Source: JBAXPW01 sp037132015
GTDB lineage: Bacteria; Patescibacteriota; Microgenomatia; UBA1406; GWC2-37-13
DNA length: 27,513 nucleotides
Assembly (NCBI GenBank): GCA_037132015.1
Contig: JBAXPW010000012.1
Location: 1 to 27,513 of the forward strand
Reading direction: 5' to 3'
The translations under genes were made by a program, and so were the position numbers. Positions 1-5,678 of this stretch are shown piece by piece; the first letter of the stretch is position 1; every line of letters begins with the position of its first letter. The notes beneath the pieces are model-generated. The model was not told the origin of the DNA and did no database searches. It saw nothing but the letters and a program-made list of their open reading frames with translations.

Positions 1-76
1 AAGTTTTTAACAGTTTCCTTACTAGCTGTTCGGATTCGACTTAGAATTCAGCAATTAAGCGTGTATAAAAGATTAT

Positions 77-85
77 TGATATACT
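77..85 (+). promoter_or_regulatory. Possible extended -10 promoter element upstream of the small membrane protein
   Basis: TG-A-TATACT, an extended -10 box five of six to consensus, lies about 40 bases before the ATG at 125. No convincing -35 is seen. The rest of 1-124 is AT-rich with no gene that I can support. Low confidence because such boxes arise by chance in AT-rich DNA. Confidence 0.28.
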
Positions 86-124
86 TAATTTACATCCTTA
101 GAATTAAGTTTTCTAAACAAAATA

Positions 125-571
125 ATGAAAAAAGAATTTAGTTTTGATTATAATTGGAAAATTGCATTACTCATAAATATTGGCATATTTATATTATTTA
201 TACCGGGACAAAGTGTGGTAAACGCTTTGGTAATACTCTGTATCTCCATTTTTATATCCATTATTCCACTTTTAGAATCTAAAAAAAATATTGAATTTAA
301 AAAACAATTAGTACATGGAATACCTTTTTTAGTAATTATATGTATATTGATCTTGTGTTCCATATTTAATAGTAAGACATGCACTGGAAATTATTGTCAA
401 CTTAGCGAATTCATTTTAGGTTGGGGTTTCGGATTGTATGCCGTATTTTTCACAATCATTTATACCAGTCTTACCTATTTTACAAAGTGTAGTTCAATAG
501 TAAATTTATTTTATTCATTGATAGTACCACCTTTTATTGCCATACTTGGTCTATGGATTATTCAACTATAG
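125..571 (+). CDS. Hypothetical small polytopic membrane protein
   Basis: I do not recognise this 148-residue protein. The sequence shows four or five hydrophobic segments (roughly residues 13-30, 33-50, 66-82, 98-116 and 127-146). A short Lys-rich loop lies near residues 52-60, and a loop with two cysteines (KTCTGNYC) near residues 84-91 could form a disulfide if it faces outward. It is the only plus-strand gene in the left 8 kb. It ends tail to tail with the Nudix gene: the hexamer CTATAG at 566-571 supplies a TAG stop on both strands. No Shine-Dalgarno precedes the ATG, as is usual in this window. It could be a real lineage-specific membrane protein; the full-length open frame and coherent hydrophobic pattern favour coding over chance, but nothing indicates a function. 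Confidence 0.6.
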   Translation: MKKEFSFDYNWKIALLINIGIFILFIPGQSVVNALVILCISIFISIIPLLESKKNIEFKKQLVHGIPFLVIICILILCSIFNSKTCTGNYCQLSEFILGWGFGLYAVFFTIIYTSLTYFTKCSSIVNLFYSLIVPPFIAILGLWIIQL

Positions 572-961
572 AATAGATAATCCTGACTGAATAAGATTTT
601 GAATAGGTAAGAACAAAGGTTTTGGCATGTTTTCCCACTCAAACCATTCCCATTTATCAATTTTATCTGGTTCAAGCACAAGAGCTTTATTCATATTCAC
701 CGTTCCTTTCATGAATATTGTTACGTAATGTTTATCTGAACTCATTACATCATTTGTTACTCCAACAAATTGCACATCCGTGATACTTAATCCACATTCT
801 TCGCGTGTTTCACGAATTGCACAGTTATCAAATGATTCTCCCATCTCAAGATGTCCTCCGGGAAAACTCCAAAATCCTTTTCCATTATTACTTTGTCTAT
901 ATCCTAAAAGAACTTTTTTGTTATGAACCACTATAACTCCAATTCCAATTCGGGGATACAT
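566..961 (-). CDS. Nudix hydrolase (MutT-like)
   Basis: This 131-residue single-domain protein carries a perfect Nudix box (G-x5-E-x7-R-E-x-x-E-E-x-G-L) at residues 36-58, with the REETREE-type metal-binding glutamates at 51, 54 and 55. The family hydrolyses nucleoside diphosphates linked to another moiety, typically damaged dNTPs, NDP-sugars or ADP-ribose, using Mg2+. The N-terminal strand (IGIGVIVVHNKKVLLGYRQ) and the WSFPGG run before the box resemble small dNTP or NDP-sugar cleaning enzymes, but the substrate cannot be read from sequence. The ATG at 961 is the natural start for this fold. It lies downstream of the MFS gene on the same strand with a 62-base gap, so co-transcription is possible. 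Its stop overlaps that of the plus-strand membrane gene by 6 bases. Confidence 0.9.
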   Translation of the reverse strand: MYPRIGIGVIVVHNKKVLLGYRQSNNGKGFWSFPGGHLEMGESFDNCAIRETREECGLSITDVQFVGVTNDVMSSDKHYVTIFMKGTVNMNKALVLEPDKIDKWEWFEWENMPKPLFLPIQNLIQSGLSIL

Positions 962-1023
962 ATTATTAATAAGTATATAAAAAAGTACTTTTTGTTTGAT
1001 TTTTAAATATCGTAATTATAATC

Positions 1024-2196
1024 CTATTTATACCAAACTTTTCTATATGGTAAATATAAAAGTGTAAGAATTACTATTAACGTACCCTGCAAAAATAAAA
1101 TATGTAATGGAGACCAAACACTTGCAACCCACCCTGTAAATATAACCAAAATAAAATAAACTACTTCAAATATCAGACTCTTTAAAGAAGTTATTGTTGC
1201 TCGTTCAGAAGTGTCAATGAAATGCTGAAATTGTGCATCAAACTTTAAATGAGCTATTTTTAAAAAAAACATTCCTAAAAACATAATTGGTATCGAAAAC
1301 ATACTAGACGTAAAAAACGAACCACATAATAATAGTCCACTAATAACTAATAGCCAAAAGCCATAAACTATTCCTTGTGTTCCATTCATATATCGACTCA
1401 TGTAACCAGCAACTATAAATATGCCATAACCAAGCGAAATTAATATACCTATAATGCCATCCGATATCTTTAGTTGTTTATATATTAAAGCCCACCACTC
1501 ATCGGCTGAAGCAAATAACGGAAATATTGTACAAAAGAACAAAGTAATGACTAATAACTTCTTGTTCTTTATAAGCTCTTTAACTGCTTTTTTAAGTATA
1601 GTAAAATACTCACTTTCACCTGTAGATTTTTTAGGTTTAATTGATTTTGTTAAAGATAACGGTATGATTGATAAAACAATTGATACTATACTTGCATATA
1701 TTAAAAAGTCATAACCTAATGCAGTACTCCAACCACCAATAATAGCTGAGGCTGCTACACTAACCCAAAAAATACTCTCCATCATACCATTTACATGTTC
1801 ATATCTTTCATTTTGTTCCAAATATGATAATTCATCATAAATTAATGCTTCTAATGTTCCACTAGTTAAAGCATTTTTAAATCCCCACAATACAAAACCT
1901 AAAGCAAAACCGATATAAGTATGAGATAACCATAAAATAAATGCTATAGCCTGTAAAATTTGAGCAGCTATTAGCACACTCTTACGCGGATACTTATCCG
2001 AGATTACTCCAAAAGGTACTTCACATATTATTTGAGTTACAGACCAAATTCCTATCAAAAAAGCAATCTGAATCGTTGTAAGACCTATCGTAGAAAAATA
2101 TAGTGCAAATAAAACACCTATAAGTTTAAAAGCATCTAAGAATCGATAAATATATATCTGCTGGAGAAATAAACTAATGCCTGTACAAGGTAACAT
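1024..2196 (-). CDS. MFS transporter (putative drug or metabolite efflux permease)
   Basis: A major facilitator superfamily permease of about 390 residues with roughly 12 hydrophobic segments. The loop after the second helix has MFS motif A in the form G-V-I-S-D-K-Y-P-R-K-S. The conserved acidic/aromatic N-terminal stretch (YIYRFLDAFK) is typical of multidrug-type permeases. The frame stays open upstream to 2319, but that extension runs antisense-free through the whole tRNA-Glu gene, so I start translation at the ATG at 2196, just before helix 1; GGTAAAG a few bases upstream is the closest thing to a ribosome binding site in this window. Substrate unknown; proton-coupled export is the family norm. 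Together with the downstream Nudix gene it looks accessory compared with the core genes to its right. Confidence 0.85.
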   Translation of the reverse strand: MLPCTGISLFLQQIYIYRFLDAFKLIGVLFALYFSTIGLTTIQIAFLIGIWSVTQIICEVPFGVISDKYPRKSVLIAAQILQAIAFILWLSHTYIGFALGFVLWGFKNALTSGTLEALIYDELSYLEQNERYEHVNGMMESIFWVSVAASAIIGGWSTALGYDFLIYASIVSIVLSIIPLSLTKSIKPKKSTGESEYFTILKKAVKELIKNKKLLVITLFFCTIFPLFASADEWWALIYKQLKISDGIIGILISLGYGIFIVAGYMSRYMNGTQGIVYGFWLLVISGLLLCGSFFTSSMFSIPIMFLGMFFLKIAHLKFDAQFQHFIDTSERATITSLKSLIFEVVYFILVIFTGWVASVWSPLHILFLQGTLIVILTLLYLPYRKVWYK

Positions 2197-2234
2197 ATAC
2201 TTTACCAAATATGGTTGAATTTGCAATATAGGTG

Positions 2235-2308
2235 TGCTCCCGACGGGAATCGAACCCGTGATCTTTGGGATGAAAGCCCAATGTCCTAGGCCGCTAGACG
2301 ACGGGAGC
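2235..2308 (-). tRNA. tRNA-Glu (anticodon UUC)
   Basis: A complete 74-base cloverleaf read on the minus strand. The acceptor stem is GCTCCCG/CGGGAGC, the D arm contains GTCT...GGAC, and the anticodon stem TTGGG/CCCAA encloses the loop CTTTCAT with anticodon TTC. The variable loop has 5 bases and the T arm is ACGGG-TTCGATT-CCCGT. The discriminator base is A and CCA is not encoded, so the 3' end must be added by CCA transferase. This tRNA reads GAA/GAG. In bacteria with GatCAB, Glu-tRNA made by a non-discriminating GluRS is also the entry to Gln-tRNA(Gln), so its presence fits gatCAB further right. It sits 20 bases after yraN and 38 bases before the MFS start. Confidence 0.96.
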
Positions 2309-2317
2309 GCAAGGAAC

Positions 2318-2326
2318 ATTATATCA
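2318..2326 (-). promoter_or_regulatory. Extended -10 promoter for tRNA-Glu
   Basis: Read on the minus strand, TGATATAAT is a perfect -10 hexamer with the upstream TG extension. It ends 9 bases before the first base of the tRNA, so transcription would start one to three bases ahead of the mature 5' end. It lies just after the yraN stop. No -35 match is evident, as expected for extended -10 promoters. Confidence 0.45.
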
Positions 2327-2328
2327 TA

Positions 2329-2685
2329 TTAGATACGTTGATAATGATGAATTTCAACTATTTGTAATTTATGATCAAGAATAATACTAATCACATCGAG
2401 ACTATGTTTGAAATGTGAAAGCTTATTTTCAAGTATGTAGGATTGAGCAGAACGTAGCATATGACCTTTTTTTGACCGCGTTATATTTTCATATGGCTTC
2501 CCTTTTAAGTCTCCAATGCGCGTTTTTACTTCAATAAAATAATAACAATTTAACTTCTGAGCTATAATATCAATTTCGCCAAACCAAGTACGCACATTTT
2601 TTCCAATAATCGTATATTCCTTTTTAAGAAGTAAATCCTCAGCAAATTGTTCACCAGTTTTTCCGACAAGTATATTATCTCTCAT
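2329..2685 (-). CDS. yraN: UPF0102 / YraN family nuclease-fold protein
   Basis: This 118-residue protein matches the YraN (UPF0102) family, a small PD-(D/E)XK nuclease-fold protein of uncertain role in DNA metabolism. Visible motifs are the N-terminal GxxGExxAxxxL helix (Glu12), GEIDIIA with the metal-binding Asp39, and YFIEVKTR with Glu52 and Lys54. The full catalytic set is therefore kept. Length is typical for the family. It follows rplS by 21 bases on the same strand, a frequent bacterial neighbourhood (rplS with rnhB and yraN). No Shine-Dalgarno is present; instead an extended -10 box ends 9 bases before the ATG. Confidence 0.92.
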   Translation of the reverse strand: MRDNILVGKTGEQFAEDLLLKKEYTIIGKNVRTWFGEIDIIAQKLNCYYFIEVKTRIGDLKGKPYENITRSKKGHMLRSAQSYILENKLSHFKHSLDVISIILDHKLQIVEIHHYQRI

Positions 2686-2694
2686 TAAGAGAGT

Positions 2695-2703
2695 ATTATA
2701 TCA
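2695..2703 (-). promoter_or_regulatory. Extended -10 promoter just before yraN
   Basis: TGATATAAT on the minus strand ends 9 bases upstream of the yraN ATG, in the 21-base gap after rplS. A start about 7 bases below the box would leave a leader of only one to three bases, so the yraN mRNA would be effectively leaderless. No -35 is visible. Confidence 0.4.
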
Positions 2704-2706
2704 AAA

Positions 2707-3039
2707 TTACTTTGAATGGTAGAGCTTTAACTTCATTTTGTGTTGTGATAAACCACGAATAAAGTAAAGTTTTGCTTTAGAAAAGTTTGACGTCTTAACA
2801 ACTTTGATATTACTAATAAAAGGTGAATTGAGAGGAAGTATACGTTCGACTCCTAAACCAATTTTAGAAATTTTACGAACTGTTATCATTCGAGTTGCAT
2901 CTTCACTACCTCTAATCTTAATAAGAATCCCCTCAAATACTTGAATTCTTTCCTTTTCTCCTTCTTTGATTTTATAATCAACCGCGATTGTATCTCCGAT
3001 ACCAAGTTGTTTGTCTTTATATGTTATTACGTTTGCCAT
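2707..3039 (-). CDS. rplS: 50S ribosomal protein L19
   Basis: L19 (bL19) of the large ribosomal subunit, located at the interface with 16S rRNA. The family pattern is clear: an N-terminal GDTIAVDYKIKEGEKERIQVFEG-type SH3-like core (split here over residues 16-40), the middle motif MITVRKISKIGLGVERILP, SPFISNIKVV, and the terminal basic AKLYFIRGL stretch. The open frame extends to an ATG at 3069, but the ATG at 3039 (MANVITYKDK) gives the normal 110-residue protein and lies directly below a strong promoter, so I use it. The gene is followed by yraN. With the -10 box only 8 bases from the ATG, translation probably starts on a leaderless or nearly leaderless mRNA. Confidence 0.95.
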   Translation of the reverse strand: MANVITYKDKQLGIGDTIAVDYKIKEGEKERIQVFEGILIKIRGSEDATRMITVRKISKIGLGVERILPLNSPFISNIKVVKTSNFSKAKLYFIRGLSQHKMKLKLYHSK

Positions 3040-3047
3040 AGCAATAT

Positions 3048-3076
3048 AGTATACATCATGAAATATCAACTATCAA
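3048..3076 (-). promoter_or_regulatory. Promoter of rplS (sigma70-type)
   Basis: Read on the minus strand: TTGATA (3071-3076), a spacer of exactly 17 bases, then TATACT (3048-3053). Each hexamer is five of six to consensus. The -10 ends 8 bases before the rplS ATG, so the predicted start falls at about the A of the ATG or two bases before it. Confidence 0.62.
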
Positions 3077-3090
3077 GCATAAATTTGCTT
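3075..3090. repeat. Short inverted repeat overlapping the rplS -35 and the EamA stop codon
   Basis: AAGCA and TGCTT form a perfect 5-base inverted repeat around a 6-base loop. It touches the -35 hexamer of rplS on one side and the EamA stop on the other. It could be a weak terminator stem for the pyrG-EamA transcript or an operator half-site; it has no U tract. Short enough to be chance. Confidence 0.25.
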
Positions 3091-3937
3091 AACTATTGAG
3101 TAAATATGCACCAATAAGAACAATAATTGAGGCTAATATCTTTTTGATACAATTCTTTCTTTCACCCAAAATAACTATTCCTGCAATTACAGCAAACACC
3201 TGTGCCAATCCAAATATTGGAAGAATACGAGAAGCTTCACCTCCTGATTCAAATGCTTTTACAAGAAAATATACTGCTAAAGCAAGAAAGGGGCCAACAA
3301 ATAATGCCTTCCATCCTTGAAGTTCGTATTCTTTCACAACAGACTTTACTGGATTAGGTACAAAAAAGATAGACAAAATAATCACCTCAATGATGAATAG
3401 TATCAATTTGTATAGCGACGGAGAAATAAATGAAGCATACCACTTATCAATAAAATTACCGAGGGTAAATAGAAAAGAAGCAACAAGAATTAGATAGAGA
3501 CCTTTTGATATATTTATTCGTTTTCCATTCCATGATAACAGTACATTACCAAATACAATTGCAATAACAGATATAATTTTGAGAACGGTTATTGACTCTT
3601 GGAAAAATAAAGCTCCGCCTAAAAGCGCCCAAATGTTTCCTATTTGTACAAAAGTTGAAACAACGCTTACTTGTTCTAATTGTCTCGCACGAATAAATAA
3701 CAGATCAACTACCGTATATAATAGTGCAAGAGGAATTATCAGGAAAAGGAAGGTGGTAGATAACTCTATGTGTATTTTTTCAAATGGAAGTAAGAAACAC
3801 AATACTACTGTTCCTGAAAGAATAAGAATTAAGGTAAACGAACGCGAGTCTCCTTTATCCTTGAGAAACAGTCGTATTCCCAATGAATAAAGCGTCATAA
3901 AACAAGCACCAATGAGTGCAAAAAGTATAGGGATCAT
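3089..3937 (-). CDS. EamA/DMT family transporter
   Basis: This 282-residue protein has about ten hydrophobic helices arranged as two EamA-like halves (residues 1-137 and 145-281), the drug/metabolite transporter layout. The first half ends in a conserved-looking ALLGGALFFQESITVLKIIS stretch and the second in the parallel FAVIAGIVILGER segment. These are the signature fourth-to-fifth helix regions with an acidic residue at the cytoplasmic end. Substrates in this superfamily include amino acids, nucleotides, sugars and drugs, and none can be assigned here. The start lies 4 bases below the pyrG stop, so the two are surely co-transcribed. The stop lies just above the rplS promoter. Confidence 0.88.
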   Translation of the reverse strand: MIPILFALIGACFMTLYSLGIRLFLKDKGDSRSFTLILILSGTVVLCFLLPFEKIHIELSTTFLFLIIPLALLYTVVDLLFIRARQLEQVSVVSTFVQIGNIWALLGGALFFQESITVLKIISVIAIVFGNVLLSWNGKRINISKGLYLILVASFLFTLGNFIDKWYASFISPSLYKLILFIIEVIILSIFFVPNPVKSVVKEYELQGWKALFVGPFLALAVYFLVKAFESGGEASRILPIFGLAQVFAVIAGIVILGERKNCIKKILASIIVLIGAYLLNS

Positions 3938-3940
3938 AAA

Positions 3941-5590
3941 TTACTTTTTACAGGCTTGAATAAAGGCTAAGAATAGCGGATGTGGTGAAAGTGGTCGACT
4001 TTTATATTCAGGATGACCTTGTGTGCCGATATAAAATGGATGTATTTTTTTATCAAGCTCTATAATTTCAACAAGACCTTCTACTGTAGATATTGCACTT
4101 ACTATCAAGCCCTTTGCTTCCAAATCATCTCTGTATTTCCCATTGAACTCATATCTATGTCTATGGCGTTCACTTGTTAATCCTATTTTTGCATCCTTCA
4201 TTGCGCCATGCAACTTGTATATTTCGTAAGCTTGTGAACCTTTTTTCACAATTGCATCCCATGTACCAAGACGCATAGTACCACCATATGCTCGCTTTTC
4301 TATTAATCGTTGCTGTTCTGGGATAATGTGAACAACAGGATGTTTAGAATTTGCATCATTTTCCGTTGTGTTCGCATCTTTCCATCCCAGTACATTACGT
4401 GCAAACGAAACAACTGCAAGTTGCATACCATAACATAATCCAAGATAGGGAATCATTTTTTCACGTGCATAGTTTGCAGACAGTATCATTCCTTCAGATC
4501 CTCGCTCTCCCCAACCAATCGGTACTATAATTCCATCCGGATTTCCAATTATTTCTGGACCTTTTTTCTCTATTTCCTCTGCATGTATCCACACTGTCTT
4601 TACATCAACAGATTCTTGCCAAGAGGCATGATCAATAGCATCAAATAAACCTGCATACGAATCTCTAAGTTGATAATCACCTGTTCCAAAATACTTACCA
4701 ACAATAGCAATAGTAATTTGCTTCTTCTTTGATTCAAATATTCTATTCACCATTTTATTCCATGCCGTTAGATCGGATTTTTTTGATTTAAGTCCAAGCA
4801 CTTTTAAAACTTTTATTTCTAATTCTTGCTCGTGAAATATTTGCGGAATCTCATATACTGTCTTTACATCAGGATTTGAAATAATATGATCAGGATGCAT
4901 GTTGCAAAATAAAGCAAGGCGCTCTCTTCTACGAATATCAAGAAGTTTTTCTGATCGTGCAATAATAAAATTTGGTTGAATGCCAAGAGAATTGAGTGTT
5001 CGAACTGAAAGTTGGGTAGGTTTTGTTTTTGGTTCACCCAAGTGATTTGGTGTAGGAACATAACTCACATGAATATGTATCACATCTCCCGGATTTCTAA
5101 ATGTAAGTAGGCGAGCTGCCTCATAATAAAATACATTCCAGTATTCACCTGCCGTTCCTCCCAGCTCAATAAGTACTATTTCCGCATTATTTTTCTCACC
5201 AACTTTTTTGATTCTTGTGATAATCTCTTCACATATATGCACTGCTTCCACATCTTCACCGTTGTATTCAAATCTACGTTCCTTATCAATAATTGTCTTA
5301 TATATTTGTCCCATTGTTACAAAATTTTCCTTACCCATATCTTCATTAAGGAACTTTTCGTATGTCCCGATGTCTATATCAGCCTCTGTACCATCTTCAC
5401 ATAAAAAAGCATCACCATGCTCTATTGGATTAATCGTGCCAGCATCAATATTTAAGTACCCTTCAAACTTGATTGGAACTACTCGATAACCTGCAGATTT
5501 TAGAAGAAGTGCTAACGAAGCGGACGTAATACCCTTTCCTATTCCGGAAATTGTACCACCAGATACAAATACATACTTAACATTAGCCAT
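3941..5590 (-). CDS. pyrG: CTP synthase (glutamine-hydrolysing), divergent
   Basis: Makes CTP from UTP, ATP and glutamine in the cytoplasm. The 549-residue length is normal. The N-terminal synthetase domain has the P-loop region GGTISGIGKG (Lys19), Lys41 and the GTEADIDIG acidic motif, plus GEPKTKPTQ for UTP binding. The C-terminal class I glutamine amidotransferase domain has the nucleophile Cys386 in GLCYGMQ and the His526/Glu528 pair in GHPEY. Several near-invariant motifs are altered: the family's KLDPYINVDPGTM reads KFEGYLNIDAGTI, EVGGTVGDIES reads ELGGTAGEYWN, and the oxyanion-loop PGGFGxRG reads PIGWGERG (residues 357-364). All catalytic residues remain, so I expect activity from a divergent clade. 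It is followed by the EamA gene at 3 bases. Confidence 0.96.
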   Translation of the reverse strand: MANVKYVFVSGGTISGIGKGITSASLALLLKSAGYRVVPIKFEGYLNIDAGTINPIEHGDAFLCEDGTEADIDIGTYEKFLNEDMGKENFVTMGQIYKTIIDKERRFEYNGEDVEAVHICEEIITRIKKVGEKNNAEIVLIELGGTAGEYWNVFYYEAARLLTFRNPGDVIHIHVSYVPTPNHLGEPKTKPTQLSVRTLNSLGIQPNFIIARSEKLLDIRRRERLALFCNMHPDHIISNPDVKTVYEIPQIFHEQELEIKVLKVLGLKSKKSDLTAWNKMVNRIFESKKKQITIAIVGKYFGTGDYQLRDSYAGLFDAIDHASWQESVDVKTVWIHAEEIEKKGPEIIGNPDGIIVPIGWGERGSEGMILSANYAREKMIPYLGLCYGMQLAVVSFARNVLGWKDANTTENDANSKHPVVHIIPEQQRLIEKRAYGGTMRLGTWDAIVKKGSQAYEIYKLHGAMKDAKIGLTSERHRHRYEFNGKYRDDLEAKGLIVSAISTVEGLVEIIELDKKIHPFYIGTQGHPEYKSRPLSPHPLFLAFIQACKK

Positions 5591-5630
5591 ACAAAAATAA
5601 ATTTTATAAAATAAACACTAAACTGATGCC

Positions 5631-5636
5631 ATTATA
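5631..5636 (-). promoter_or_regulatory. Possible -10 box of the pyrG-EamA operon
   Basis: A perfect TATAAT on the minus strand lies 40 bases upstream of the pyrG ATG in the 88-base gap after topA. At 17-base spacing the -35 is only TTTGCA (four of six). A leader of about 33 bases would result. Confidence 0.35.
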
Positions 5637-5678
5637 CTAGAGTAATTGAAATGTGCAAATATCATTAACTATATCAAA

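Noticed and set aside
20..60. GGATTCGAC-like string resembling part of a tmRNA or tRNA T arm
   Set aside because: No pairing stems fit a T arm or tmRNA end, and the downstream DNA is taken up by a coding region with no tag-peptide structure.
1..2234. Genomic island inserted at the 3' end of tRNA-Glu
   Set aside because: The MFS and Nudix genes look accessory, but no integrase and no repeat of the tRNA 3' end (CGGGAGC context) was found between the tRNA and the left edge.
2197..2319. N-terminal extension of the MFS gene to the ATG at 2319
   Set aside because: It reads straight through the complete tRNA-Glu gene on the same strand; the ATG at 2196 gives a normal MFS N-terminus.
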